64,000 nt of DNA from Phlegmacium glaucopus. Lineage: Eukaryota > Basidiomycota > Agaricomycetes > Agaricales > Cortinariaceae. The stretch lies in NCBI GenBank assembly GCA_015039465.1, contig MU130378.1, positions 376,570 to 440,569 on the forward strand. Reading direction: 5' to 3'. Below the pieces are notes generated by a model, which was not told the DNA's origin, did not search any database, and worked only from the letters and a program-made list of their open reading frames with translations. Both the position numbers and the translations under genes were made by a program. Shown here piece by piece: positions 34,901-47,290 of the stretch (position 1 is its first letter; the number at the start of each line of letters is the position of its first letter).

Positions 34901-37548
34901 ATCTAAATTACATCTCACAGAGCTTTCTATGACAAGGATCCTCCAGGATGGCTGGTGTGGCGAGCAACGGTTTCTCTATATCTATCACCACATTCCTCAA
35001 AATCCACATTCGAGCCTTGGGAGGCCGCTAGCGAAGATTCCATTCAGGCGATTCGTGAAATGACCACAGATCCTAAATATTGGGAAAACTTATCAACTTA
35101 CTATTCGGAAGAAAACCATGAAACGACTATCACTCAAGATAATGTATCTTGCGTCAAGTCTATATGTGGGCTATCAGATATTTTGTAATTCCAATAGGCT
35201 CATACGATAAACGAATTTTAGTTCAACTACTTGAAGACGAGCCCTTCGGAGCCTTCAAGCCGATCGTTGAAAATCTCATCGCAGATAAAGATCACAACAA
35301 ACAACGAGCCGCTGCTGAATTTCTTGCTGGTATTCTAGGAGGTAAGCTTTCGATCATATCTTGCGAGAAATTGTTGACCTTCCCCAAGGTTCGAAGCATT
35401 GGCCGACTGACAAGCAGGATGTGCTATGGATATGGTTCATTCCTCATATGACGACTATATTTCGTCAAAATATCAAAACTGATACCTTAACGATTTGGGC
35501 GTCGTTTTTAGAAGTATACTTTTACGTGCCTGTCTACTTTATACCATCATTGATTTTTGTAGTACATGTTTTATCACAAGGACCCTCGTCGGGTGCAGCC
35601 TTTGGTGGACTTCCTTGTGGACGCATTCACTCATCTCGACTTCAATGCCGAATTGTCCTTTGACGCAGTCAAAGTGGTTTCCCTCTTCAGTGCTGTCTTC
35701 GATGAGCTGGGCCGCAAGTTTGCCCCTTGGACTAATGATATTGTTGAACGATCCTGGGTCGAAATCCATGGTGAACATGATGATGTGTGTATTACCATTA
35801 AATGTAAAATATTGCGTAATATGCTAATTTATGACCTTCAGGTTCGAGCCTTCGTTGGCGAGATCTTAGCTTTTTCACACAATATCAAGGAATGTCCTCA
35901 GCTTTGAGAGGAAATACAGGAAAATTAATGCTTGTCTTGATCGAACAGTGGGAACCAAAGCCTTCTATTCCAACAGCCGAAGTCTTTGTCAAAGAATGTC
36001 AGATTCTTCCCATGGAATATGACATTATGGGTATCCGAGGGACCTATCACAAGAAACGAGTCGACGAGCTTGTTAATCGATTCCAAGAGTGGCGTACGGC
36101 TCGTGTATCCGGCGTCCGTGCATTCCAGTCGACCTATGATCGGTAAGTTTTGAACTCAAATACCCTACGGGAATATAGCTCATTTTCTCTGATAGGGTTG
36201 GATTGACAGTCTGTAAATGGCTGTATCAATCACTTCATGACCTGCACGCCATTTCAACCTTTGACTATATTCTACCACTTATGGTATGTGGAATATCTTA
36301 CCTTCCAGAATTCCGTTTGATGCTCACGTACTATCGTAGCCGGAGCTGTTTCGTTTCACAGAAGGTATTTTGACGTAAAGTTCAAACCAGTTTCTGAGCC
36401 AATAATATCTTCCGTTCAGTCAACGACAACAACGATCTTGCCACTCGTGCAAGTATGTTGCTCGTTCGGATGTGCGGAGTGACACCTCCTGTGCCACTCG
36501 TCAATCCACTTCTCGATGCAATATATGAAGCAATAACAACTTCACCGGTAACGCTCGATTTCGTGAATAACTTGAGGTGCTCCCTATTAAGCTTCATTTA
36601 TAGTCTTGGAAGGTCCGGCTAAAAGCACTTCCCCTTGTACAAGGTTTGTGAGGTGTTGATTTTACCTGATATATACCCTATTGATGCCCGATTTCTTCCA
36701 GTGTTTTATTTCCGTCAAGTTCCTTTGATTAGTGAAGTAAAAATTGTTGAGATGCTAGAGGTAAAATGACTTCCGTTTGACTTTTAGCAAATATTTCCTC
36801 ACCTTTTGTGCAAGGTGCTTTGCAGCTGTCTCGATGACGAAGTTGTGGAAGTACGGGAAATGGCAGCCACGTGAGTGAGCATTACGCACATAAGGGATAT
36901 GCTTACCTAGAGGACGGTCTTCTATCTCTTCTATCTTAGAACCCTATCAGGAATACTACGTTTATCACCGCGGCGGAGTGTCCTTACTTTGAAGGTGAGT
37001 GGGCGAGACAGATGATTCCCTGTGTTGCAAGTTGTCATGGCTCCCAGGTTAATCAGTCGATGTTTACAGGATCGCTTTTTGCGGTTGCTCAAAGGCAGTG
37101 CCATCCCTGGAAGACAAAGTCCCAATTATAATAAAGCTCTGCGTCAACGGCATGCCGCTATCTTGGGTATTTGTGCCCTTGTCGACAGCTACCCCTATAC
37201 GATCGAGAAGTGGATGCCAGAATTGCTCACAAACGTTTTGGCAGAGCATACATACGATCCGGTAAGTTGGATCATACGTTGAAACCCGTCCTGCAAGTTC
37301 TGTGATTAATTCAAATGGCTCCTCTCCTTGGTGCAATTTAGATTCCTATCTCAAGCACAGTCCGGAAGTGCGCAAGTAATTTTAAGAGAACTCATCAGGA
37401 TACATGGCACGAGGACTGTGAACGTTTCGATGATGATCAACTGGCTGCTCTGTCAACTCTGCTTAGTGGCTCATCATATTGTTTGTCGTATTCCTTGAAC
37501 TCCACGTACACATGCTTACGCTTCTTCCACATATCTACAGATGCATAA
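28916..37548 (+). CDS. BLM10: Proteasome activator BLM10 / PA200
   Basis: Very large HEAT-repeat protein that caps the 20S proteasome and opens its gate. The gene spans 8.6 kb with about thirty short introns. Family landmarks: YMEKLKNYAKALPYSIEPYS, DYGVGFMQWDSMITYWCILK, VSWCMGYIAENSRKFFHPAA, PLSHPQYYLPMFFRVWESIN, and the C-terminal module LRCC-type CLDDEVVEVREMAATTLSG, RQRHAAILGICALVDSYPYT and FDDDQLAALSTLLSG. The last intron (about 37481-37540) splits a Tyr codon; the final exon adds only AT-GCA-TAA. The protein thus ends SSYYA, the same YYA terminus that docks in the alpha-subunit pocket in yeast Blm10. Exon detail in the middle is not fully resolved, but the frame picks up again at each motif. 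Confidence 0.93.
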
Positions 37549-37735
37549 GACATGATCCATTTTTATAGCCACTTGCTTCAGAAGGAATGTAAGATCAGAC
37601 TAGTCATGGAAATGAGAAGGCTTCCTTGCATGCGGCCCATGTAATGCTTTGGATAGATAGAAGGATACTACACTAGAACAATTATATATCCTTTGGGTAG
37701 CATATAAAGTGACAAGCGGGGACCAAGAGATGATG

Positions 37736-38702
37736 CTACACGTTTAAACGTGGATTTTCGTTCTGCAGTGGTAGCGATTGTCTATTATTTGAGGATTGGG
37801 GACTTGTATGCGTAGTAGGCGTCGTCAAGGTTTCTCCGTCTTCAAGCTGTGAATCCAAATTGGCAATCCCTGTTTCAGTGGTTTCAACTCCATTAGCATG
37901 GCCTGCCCGAGCGCCCGCCGATGGAACCATGTCTATAGGTGCTTTCGCTCGATTTTCATAGCCAGACTTGACACGATTATTAGTCACAGATTCCCTAGAA
38001 GTGGTAAAATACATTCGTCAAAAACAAACATGATTTGGTTGTTGACTTTCATGAGGACGTACCGAATTTCCGCTATAAGGTCTTCGATCGCATACCAAGC
38101 CAATGGTCCGTAAGCAACGCCTCTCCACCATCCCAATAGGTCTGGAGGGCCTATGAAGGCATGTGCATGTAGGTGATCGGTAACGGGGATCTTGCTATCT
38201 TTAAATGGTGGCGTAATAAATCCAATGCGAAACTGAAGGTTTAACTTCTGGAGAGGTACCGGGGGGTCAGCGATCGAAGGAGTAAGGGTGGCCAATAAAC
38301 GGGTGGCCAGATTTCGGACATTGGAAAGCAGAGGTACGTCGGATGAAGACTGGCGATATTGAGAAATAGAAATTGAGCAGTGAGTTGGGGGGGAGAAATA
38401 TCTCGGGAACATACGAGGGTATATATTGATGGTACATGCAGGCTACGGAGGTTTCTGGATCAATTGTGCAGATCATGGCACTGGAGAAATATTTACTTGA
38501 ATACAACGATAATATGACCCTTAGAAGAGATCGGATTCGCCTTTTCTCGGTATGCTGTAAAGTTGTCATCCCGCCAGAGGACTTCGGGCTCTTTAGAACC
38601 TGGAGGAAATCTCGGCGCCCGGGGTGAGTTTGGAGTAGTATGAGAAGCTGTAGCGACGATACTGCACATCGGACAGCCCGCCTTTGGTGCGAATGAAGCC
38701 AT
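37736..38702 (-). CDS. HIT-domain (histidine triad) protein
   Basis: Nucleotide-binding hydrolase superfamily. Four exons. The N-terminal CPMCSIV is a CxxC pair common at the start of HIT proteins. Next come PEVLWRDDNFTAYREKANPI and GHIIVVFNLHVPSIYTL, and after an insertion DHLHAHAFIG, the His triad (HxHxH). This is followed by LLGWWRGVAYGPLAWYAIED, a fungal HIT-like extension. The last ~80 residues are a disordered Ser/Thr/Asn tail. Substrate is unknown; AMP-lysine or dinucleotide hydrolysis is typical of the superfamily. The gene converges on BLM10 and is divergent from TRAX, with only 78 bp between start codons. Confidence 0.8.
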
Positions 38703-38780
38703 TATAAGTTCAAGTTAACAGTAGTTGCACGTCAGCTACAGTGCCAGTACAAGAATCACCATAAACACCACGTGATTGTA

Positions 38781-39884
38781 ATGGCCGCGTCTACATCAAC
38801 GACCTCGACGACCGCAATTTTTGACCAGTTTAGAAAAGAAATAGATGATCATAATGATACACGAGAACGTCTCATCAAGGTTTTTGACCATCGTCGCATT
38901 TTATAGAGCTTTGAATTCAAGTTTTTCGCTCAAAAGGCTAGTCGCGACGTCACCAACCTCTCCAAAAAAACTATTTTTCTTCTTCATCGCATGATGTTGG
39001 AAGATTCGGCCAGCACTGATGATATTACCCTTGCTAAGCGCGCTGCTAAACGTGGCTATGAAAAACTGCGGGAAGTACAAGCTATCTTCGCCACCGTCAG
39101 TGTTGAACTGCAAGGTGATAGATTCTGGAGGTATGAGCGACAGGTCTCTCCAGGATTACAGGAGTACATCGAGGCTCTTAGCTTTGCATGTTTCCTTGAC
39201 CATGGTTCCTTGATAACCTTCGATCAAGTCCAAGCGACACTCTCTGATCCAGAAGGCAATCCAGTACGTTACATGCATGATATATCTAAGCACCTGTCCT
39301 GATCAACAAGTAAATAGTATTTTCCATTACCGGTTTCTGATTATTTTCTTGGCCTATCGGATCTTACTGGGGAACTCATGCGCTTTGCTATTTCTGGCAT
39401 CTCTCAAAGAGGTGGTAGGAAAAAAGCTACCGACGTTTGTGCATTTGTTAGGGACTGTAAAGCAGGTCAGTTCGAATTTCCATCCCCATTAAACCTAGCC
39501 ATCTTCCTGTTCTCGTCGAGTTTCTAGAACGTTTACTGATAAGTGGGGGTCTTTGCTTAGATTTTGAGCAAGTTACACCTTATATCCGCGATTTGCAGAA
39601 AAAACAAGCTGTAACAGCTCAGTCCCTTGAGAAGATCGAAGACGGTAAGTCATTTATACTCAATACCGTGGTTTCATGCGTTAATATATCGGTTTCTAAT
39701 TGGGAACTTTCTTAATCTCCGGTTTGTCTCAGCGGTCTATGCTATTGTGGTTAGGAGCTCAGAATATGATCTTCCAACCGAGTTGCTGGACGATATCGTC
39801 GCCCAGTCGATCTCAATGTTCACCGGCTCTGGCCACGATGTCCGTCATAGACGTCTGACAGATACGAGCGACGAAGGTGAATAG
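38781..39884 (+). CDS. Translin-associated factor X (TRAX)
   Basis: Five exons (38781-38879, 38937-39263, 39318-39465, 39561-39644, 39733-39884) give 269 residues. The translin-fold signature SRDVTNLSKKTIFLLHRM favours TRAX over translin (TRAX: SRDITIESKRTIFLLHR). Catalytic residues of the TRAX RNase, Glu-Glu-Asp in C3PO, are present: SPGLQEYIEALSF holds both Glu, and YFLGLSDLTGELMRFAI holds the Asp. C3PO removes RNA fragments such as cleaved siRNA passenger strands or pre-tRNA pieces (in Neurospora). The partner translin is not in this window. C-terminus is an acidic tail, DTSDEGE. Confidence 0.88.
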
Positions 39885-41642
39885 TTAGTTAATCCATGGA
39901 CTTTTCAGAAACTTCATTACTATGGTACAAACACGGGTTCACCCTCTTTTTTTAAACTCTTATTTCCGTCGTGGGAGAAGTAGGAGTTGGAATTTTCCAC
40001 TTTATATACACGCCTTTGCCTTTTTTTATAGAACGGTTTGTATAGTTCGTGCGCCTGTCAATCTTCAGTCGAACTGTGGCGATTCAAGGGACAAACATAA
40101 ATGCAATTACCGTTTACACAGAGTATATATACACAGCCATTCTCAACTAAGTAGAAGTCAAGAGATCGATTGGTGGCGATATCCTAGCTGAAGCCAGCTA
40201 GCACTGCAGCAGATAACCCTCAGTTAGTCCTGACTGGATGGAAGGTCTTTCCACAAAAAGCCACACATAGTCGCCGCGCAGCCGCGATAAGACTAGCGAA
40301 CAACGTAGAATAGTCGACCATGGTACAAAGGGTGCCATCCTTATCCTTATCCCTGTCCTTATCCTTGTCCGCCGGCAGCCACAGAGCAATTGTCCTCTCG
40401 TTCCATTGACCGATGGCCACGAAACGCCTGAACTATGTAATGTAACCAGATTTAACAGCATTTTTTACGACACCTGATATTTCAATATCCGATTGAGATG
40501 ATAGTGCAGGGTTCGACCTTTGTCAAGGTGGCCTATCTTAAAAAAGGGCTATATAGATCAGCCTCCAGTATTATCATTCCAGGTTAGGGAGATCCTCGCC
40601 GTCACAACTACCAGAACCTGTGATAGTAGAAGTGATCAAGGTAGTTCAGAGCGGGTATTTCTAAAGCGCAAAAGGAGTTTTGTATCAGAACCCCGAGATG
40701 CGGGGACCTGCTTGCCAGTGCTTGGGTTTGAAGACCCTGAAATGAGCACCAGTGGAGCAGTACTAGGCTAAAAGCAAATAAAGGAACTGTCGACATGGCT
40801 GTGTCCTCAGACGCGTACGGTCATGAGGCGATAGACCGGATGGCAGAGGACTTGGCGTCGTTCGCACAGCTTATTAGTCATGAAGTGTCTCCTATGGCAG
40901 TCACAAGAGTACCAAGAAGGGGCGCCTCGGTGTCATCTCTTTGTAACATTGAACATCAACAATGAATTAAAAATGCAAGCTGTCTGTCTGGCAAGACGAT
41001 GTCGGAGAATAGTGCTGGCCCCAAACATTTGGGACAGTTTAGTGGCCCTGCAAATAAATGAGACGAAATAAGCCTTCCGATTATAATTTATACTAGACCG
41101 AACCAATGCAGGCGGCAAAAAAGAAACCTCAGATGACAAGCATGAGCGCATATATTTTCACAAAACAACGAACAAAGAAACGCCCACCCGCGTTAGCCAG
41201 TAGTTTTTGTGCAAATCGATCCATTTTATCAAGGCAGAAAAAAGTACGTAATACGACCGGAGGTGGTGGAGATACATCATTATGTTCCCATAGTATAGGC
41301 GTGTGCGCATAGGTGCTTTCCATAGGCACTATGTGTAGTGATGTTTCTAAGCCTAGAGTTCGTCAACAAACGCATCACAAGCTCCGTTACATGGCCAGGT
41401 TTTCCATCCCGCAAAAATATTAGACCATATGTAGGGGTAAGCACATTGTCGTGTCCATTGAAAGATAGAGTTGCTCGGTGATTTGAGGGAGATCAAACCG
41501 GTAATCGTGGTGGCGAAGACAGAAGTGGTATGCTGACAAGAAGCGGGAGTCGAGTTCAACTTGATCCTCTCTGTTTACTGAGCGAAGCCATGACTGACAT
41601 TGTCGCAATGCTACATCGGTGTCCAACCATCTGCCCAAAAAT
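39885..41642. other. 1.76-kb region without a supportable gene
   Basis: Contains short coding-like segments that I cannot join into a gene. On the minus strand, 40220-40540 can be spliced into GHLDKGRTLHYHLNRILKYQ plus FRRFVAIGQWNERTIALWLP. On the plus strand, a 56-codon ATG frame (40795-40965) includes YGHEAIDRMAEDLASFAQL. A TCCTTA-type repeat sits at 40337-40370. Possibly a degraded gene pair. The right part (to 41642) is the RING-gene 3' flank. Confidence 0.4.
40337..40370. repeat. TCCTTA hexanucleotide-type microsatellite
   Basis: Imperfect copies of TCCTTA/TCCTTG in a row; on the minus strand they would encode Asp-Lys/Asp-Arg repeats. Confidence 0.7.
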
Positions 41643-42905
41643 TCATTCAAGGTTCACCACGGTTGGGCCTGCAGCTCGCCGCCGCTGCCGCCGCCGACGT
41701 ATGGGTCGTGGGATAAGTTCATTATCACCAGGTTCCTCGTACGTTGGATCGGTTTCCAGGTTATCCTCGACGAGGAACCAATTTGGCGGTTGGTCGAATA
41801 CACCAGTAAGGTCTATCACATCACGAATAAATGTCCTTGCTTCAAGTATGGCAGGTGATTTTATTATGTTCTCTCGCTCTCTCGCGCTATTTCTCCTTGT
41901 TCTAAATCAAGTTCATTATTGATAGCTTTTAGCCGGATTAAGATATTTTACTAACAGCTTTCGTTTGTACCATTCCTTAGCTTTAAACCCGCCCGGCTCC
42001 CAATCTCGATCACCACTTAGAGCAAGCGCTTGTATATGCTTCTCTACTACATTGTCGATTGTGATATTCGGTATCATTGGCGACGTCCTGTTGAGATATG
42101 TACGACAGACAGGACAACTGTCGTTTTTCTACAGGCCAATAATTAGATGTCAGGAGTCGCATCAATCTGATTAAGATATTTACCAAATGCCACTCCCGAC
42201 CGCAGCTATCACAAAAGGAATGACCACACGGGTTGCTGATGTGAGCAAAAACGCTAAAAGGACAGCTTAACTTCAGTGTATGGCCGATGTATTTAAACTA
42301 TGAACACACTAAAGGTCACAACATCTATATCCCAACCTCAGTTTTCGCATTTAATCAAAGAAAATAACCGGGCATACATCGGACATGTTATTTCATCTTC
42401 GTAAGCAGAAATGATTCGTTGCATAACATTAGCTTTCGCTTTCCCCTTGTCTTGCGGCGAGGTGAGGCAGGGAGCATTGTCCAAACGTTGCTTCTTGAAA
42501 AACGCACTGGGGATTTCCTCACCAGATTGGGAATCGGCAGCCACGTCTTTGCGTTTTTTTTGTGTATCAGCTACGGAGGTGATTAGGCTAAACTTTATTG
42601 ATCGAGTGTAACAAAGTAGCCTTACCTCCTCCACCCATGAAGTGTGGATGCTGTGGAGCCGCTGTAATTTCCTCTTCAATCCGGTCAAGTTCTGCCAGAA
42701 GGGAAGGATCCAAATCATCGTAGTCATCTTCAAAGTAATCCGTGGAAGAGTTAGCGCTTCTGGGACGTGGAGGTATCGACGGAATGTGTTCTTCGGTTTC
42801 AGTGGAAGTAGTTGAACCAGAGGGTCCAGCTAAAATTTGGGCCCAATCCACGCCTTCGATATCTGCGAAATCGTCAGGAATATTATCGAACTCGTCATCA
42901 GACAT
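41643..42905 (-). CDS. RING-HC finger protein, probable E3 ubiquitin ligase
   Basis: Four exons. The acidic N-terminus (MSDDEFDNIPDDFADIEGVD) is followed by a disordered region with a basic patch. The RING is assembled across three exons: CPICPFSVFAHISNPCGHSF, CDSCGREWHL, then NDSCPVCRTYL, giving C-x2-C ... C-x-H-x2-C-x2-C ... C-x2-C. After the RING, a conserved helix (ITIDNVVEKHIQALALSGDR) and GFKAKEWYKRKLARE follow. The C-terminus is basic (RRRRQRRRAAGP) and ends VVNLE. The acceptor before the second RING Cys must be GTTAAG at about 42276; a later TTTTAG would delete that Cys. The substrate is unknown. The helix after the RING resembles that of CHFR/RNF8-type ligases, but no FHA domain is present. 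Confidence 0.8.
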
Positions 42906-43695
42906 AGTCCAGTGTTTCAATATTAAGGAGTGCGTCGAAATTGAGTACAAATGTTGACGTTGAACATTGACAAGCGCGCATAGGTCACATGACGGGGTTC
43001 AATGTATCAAGCCTATTTTTGGACCTTACCAGATACAGCGTCGAACGGCCTCGAACGGCTTCATGACTTTTACTGAAGGGTAATTCCGGAACCACCGGAA
43101 CCAAAAAACGATTTGATAGCAATGCAATGCACTACAAATTATATTACACAGCTGTAACTCCTCCTTTTTCTTGAAGTGTATTTAGCATGTGATACTCTTA
43201 CACCTTTGCAACCCGTCCGGACGTTTCACGAAGCCTTTGGTCTATTTATTAGCTTAAAACATTTGGGTAAGTGGAGCGGAAGGAAACGATGCAAGGTAAT
43301 TTAATCCTGCAATCGGAGCGCTGACAAAAATAGATCAATTCAAATTTCTTGCAACATGTTCCAAGAGTTTGTTCCTTCCATGCTTCTGACGTGGCTGATT
43401 GGTTGGCGCAAGGGCAATAAACCCCTTTCCAGATAAAATGGAGGAAATAAATGGTTTGCGATAGGTATATACAGTGCAAGGTATAAAAATAGCATTTGCC
43501 TGAGAAAGTATTGAGAAGGATGGAGAAGGAGGTTTGAATTAACTGAGGACTATCTTTGCTAGAATATAATAACGCAACAAGGAAGATATCGTACAGCTAT
43601 GCATGAGCAACAAAATAAGACAGGAAAAACATAAAAATCTCAGCACTGATAACAAAAGGGGTCGAGATGAAACGTCAGTCAAGATCAAATGACAA
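42906..43695. other. gap without a supported gene
   Basis: Promoter of the RING-finger gene on the left and 3' flank of the minus-strand gene at 43696 on the right. No protein-like frame or repeat recognised. Confidence 0.5.
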
Positions 43696-44529
43696 TCATT
43701 CACGCTCTTGATGTGGCATATCTCCATTCGCTTCTCGATTTGGCCGAGAAGAGAGTAGAGAACCAATAGTCATGGATCCCCTCGAACGAGGAGAATATTC
43801 CGCTGATTCACTTCGATTAGAAGAAGAATATGGGGAAGGAGGAAATTGCTCGGAATGCGATGTTTCATAGGCGGAACCGCGTGATCGGTGTGGAGAACGG
43901 GATGAACGGTGACGTTTACGTGGATGTTCCAAGTGATGTGTCATGGATACATCTCGTACGGGAGGTAAATGCGGATGAGGGTTTATTGGTGAGTGACTGC
44001 GTGAAAGGACGTGGGGCCGGTGGTTAACATGACGGGATGATTGCTGATCGCAAAGTGGGGGTGATTGGGTAAAAGACGGTGTCGGGTAATGATAAGAACC
44101 GTTCGCAGAAGTTAAACTTGATTGTTCTGGTAGTGAAGGAGTTGACTGTTGGCATATTTCAAGCATCGTCCTATGGAGCGAAGCCACTGAAGATTGACGC
44201 TGACAAATCAAAGCAAATGTGAAAATTTTTCTAACAATGAAAAAAAAAGAAGGCGAACCTGATCTTCAGCAGTCTTTGCGCTGAGCATTGCTAACAACAT
44301 ATCACGATCTCCATCGCCTTTTGCTCGGTAGGCAGTCAAGATTTCGCGAAGACTAGGGGGTGGAGGCTGGTGGGGTGGATGAGCCACTTGAAGGAGTGGC
44401 TATGATACAGAGGAAACTGACCTGTTCTAGAATGGAGTGAGCTGAACCCAGAAGACGATTCATTTGTTCTGAGTGTAGTCTTGGAGGGAAATCTGATTGA
44501 GGCTTTTGATGGGAGGCTAGGGAGTTCAT
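43696..44529 (-). CDS. conserved basidiomycete hypothetical protein, Ser/His/Pro-rich
   Basis: Three exons. The N-terminal third looks folded and helical: HSEQMNRLLGSAHSILEQ, then SLREILTAYRAKGDGDRDML and LAMLSAKTAEDQ. The C-terminal two thirds are low complexity with Pro, Ser, His and Arg (for example HPRKRHRSSRSPHRSRGSAY) and a basic stretch that could be a nuclear localisation signal. No named domain is recognised. The second exon must begin at CCTCCACCC, because the nearer TAG acceptor breaks the frame. It shares a 429-bp divergent promoter region with the WRN-type exonuclease gene. Confidence 0.6.
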
Positions 44530-44958
44530 GGGGTGGGCCAAGAATTTGAGGGTTGAATTACAGAGGGTTGCTCTTAAGTCGTGCAGTGATCATCTATTTT
44601 TGGTACCTTCCAAGCCTTTTTGCCAAGAGCTCCATCGGCTGCCTTTGGAAAAGCTATTTTCGACACAGCCAACCCAAGAATAGAACAGCAGCAGCGGGAA
44701 ATTTTAAGGAGGTTCCGATTAATAACCTGAAACAATTCACAATTATCTACCTTGGTATAGAACAACCAAGGGAGAGCTCAACGCAGTTGCAATGTGCCTT
44801 GCGTATTATATTAGAAAGATTATCTGACATGTGACGGGCTATTAAATTTGTTTCTAAATTTGCAGAGCCACACACAGTCACAGTCACCTACCCTGCCCCG
44901 TCCTTTCGGTCCTTCTCACCTTTATTTTTAAGTACATCTCTCCTTCATACTCACTCCC
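44530..44958. other. divergent promoter region
   Basis: Between the start codons of the Ser/His-rich protein (minus) and the WRN-type exonuclease (plus). The last ~90 bp before 44959 are C/T-rich, as in fungal leaders. No clear TATA box. Confidence 0.45.
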
Positions 44959-46411
44959 ATGAGCCTCGAACAACCCCAGACCTCCTTAGACCCATGGGAG
45001 CCTCCAAAAATTGACAAGTCTCCTCCACGACCAGCTCCAACCAAAGCATATTCTTGGCAAGAATATAATTCTCTCGCTAAAATGCTTTACATACGTGATC
45101 ATCAACAAGCTAACGAAGAACTTTCCAAACTCAATGCCACTGTCCTTGGATTTGACCTTGAATGGAAACCCACTTTTTATAGAGGCGGCAAAGAAAATCG
45201 TGTTGCTCTTGTACAACTAGCAAATCATGATACCATTCTACTCCTGCAGATTAGTGCGATGCAAGGTAGATCTTCGAATCGGATTTTATCGCCAGTCATA
45301 AGCACACAATGGTAATCACTCTTTTTGACTATATAGAATTTCCTTCGAAACTAGCAGAGATCCTAAGCAACCCCGACGTCGTCAAGGCTGGTGTTGCTAT
45401 ACAAAGTTAGACCCCTTATAAACCCCCGCTTTCGTCTCACATGCTCAATAGTGACTGCACAGATGATGCAAAGAAGTTTTATAATGATTACCGAGTTTCC
45501 ATCTACAACTGCGTCGATCTCTCTCTTTTTGCCCGAACAGTCGACAACGCCCGTTGGCAGGGAAAGTATGACCATCCACTTGGACTTGCTCGTTTAATTG
45601 AAAGCTATGAATACCGACTCCTTGACAAGGGCAAGATAACTCGTAGTAACTGGGAAGCAATGTTAAGCGAGGCCCAACAAGAATGTTAGCATCAAAATTT
45701 CTGATTCATCAGCACGAATCTTGACTACCCCCTTACTGCGTAGATGCTAGCAATGACGCACATGCAGGACTCATACTTTATAGGAAATTTGAAACCCTTT
45801 TGCCTTTACTACCAACTCATCCAAAGCGCATGTGGTATTCATTTGATGTTGTTGATGGTCAACTCTGTCAACCAGATGGTACACGATGGCACGCTTTTAA
45901 CCCAGATTACGACCCTGGACCTCCTCCGCCTCCAAGACTTCCTAGAGAAGTCAAAGCATCAATGATTATTACTACAGAATCTAATGGCGAAGCTTCTTCC
46001 GCGACTAAAGCACGCAGAAACGACAACAGATCCCAACCCTACAGGCCCCGCTGGCCTGAGCGAAATCCTCATCTAGCACCATCCACTTCCCAACAGTCTC
46101 CGGCTGTAGGAGCATCTGGTTCCACGCAGCAGCTGCGGCCCCAAGGTCAGCGTACATATGGAAATAATCCGCAGTCTTTGTCCAAGAACTCTGGACATAT
46201 CCTTTCACAGCACCAACCAGCTGGCGCCCAGCGTGGTTCTCCTGCGCAGTGGCGTGTAGCATCTTCTGGCCTCTCGTCCAACATTGGAAACGACTTGGGG
46301 CAACCTATTGAGCAGGCTCAAGTAAGGAAAAGCTATCCGAAACGTCCGCCACACCGGAAGTCCTCGTACCGACCTCATCAACCTGGATCACAAGATGCGA
46401 ATAATTCTTGA
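44959..46411 (+). CDS. WRN-type 3'-5' exonuclease domain protein
   Basis: Four exons (44959-45265, 45337-45405, 45463-45684, 45744-46411), 421 residues. DEDDy-type exonuclease motifs are intact: GFDLEW (Exo I, Asp and Glu), GVAIQNDAKKFYNDY (Exo II, Asp) and YASNDAHAGLILYRKF (Exo III, Tyr-x3-Asp). It lacks the helicase of human WRN, like plant WRNexo and related stand-alone proteins. The C-terminal half is low complexity, basic and Gln/Ser/Pro-rich (KARRNDNRSQPYRPRWPERN), perhaps for nucleic-acid binding. Likely substrate is DNA 3' ends, role in repair or silencing; this is inferred from the family. Confidence 0.88.
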
Positions 46412-47290
46412 TGCTCAGACGATCATTTTCAGATTCCTGTTCAATTCTGTACTCTCGTTATCACATATCAGCCTCCTTGGTTTCATTTTGAATTGTAATT
46501 CATACGATATCTTATCTCTTGGAATAAAAAAGGTGTATTATCAAGTTCAATCGTGGGAATCTCCACAGACAAATTGCCTCGCCTTCGCACGCATTAGTGT
46601 AATCAAGGCACCCAATGTGGTAAAGCTGGGCGTAAATTTAGTACATAGTGAGCTTGGCGCTGCGCGTTTCCAATACAAATTTAAGAACCATAGCCAACAG
46701 TCTCACGAAGTCAATTTGTTAATATATATTATTTTCAACCCTCTGTGAACGGTCCATGGAGCACAAAAATAACTTGACAGTAGACTTACTTATTTTAGGT
46801 TGCTCCACCTTTCTTTTGCCATGTACTGACCAATCGATAAGGACCAGCTAGGACGACGAAAATCGAAAATACACTTCTTTCGACGCAATATTGTCCCTGA
46901 GGCCTCCTTACTATCTAAGTATCTTGGAACGCAGCGGCTCTTCGAGGCATACGCCAGCCACGTGTACTCTTCTAGATCGCGACCATTAATAGCTTGCTCC
47001 AGAGCGGGGCGGAGTGTAAGAACTCCCTCTCAGAATCTTCTTTCCAATTGGATGGATTGATACATATATAGTACATGTCATTGGGTTTCGTGAGCTGTTT
47101 TACAGCCATTCTGGAATCAGACTAAGAATACATTTCGGCCGTTCTGAAGACTGTCACTTGAAAAATGGAAGACCGAAATTTTATGGCAACTGTAAAGAAA
47201 AAATGAAATGTGCTGGGGTTACGTGAATTTCAGTCAAAACGTACATTATTGAAAAAAATTTCGATTTGGCATGTCGTGAACATTGTTACG
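46412..47290. other. gap without a supported gene
   Basis: Convergent region between the exonuclease gene and chitinase 1. Base composition is AT-rich. A plus-strand frame at 46395-46748 is not protein-like. No repeat recognised. Confidence 0.5.

Noticed and set aside
40795..40965. Short frame considered as a mating pheromone precursor
   Set aside because: It ends in EHQQ, without the CaaX prenylation motif that fungal pheromone precursors need, and no receptor gene is nearby.
41420..41650. 76-codon minus-strand frame (MNEFLGRWLDTDV...) at the RING gene 3' end
   Set aside because: It overlaps the RING stop codon in another frame and lies in the probable 3' UTR.
46395..46748. 117-codon plus-strand frame after the exonuclease stop
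   Set aside because: It overlaps the end of a well-supported gene in another frame, and its composition follows AT-rich sequence.
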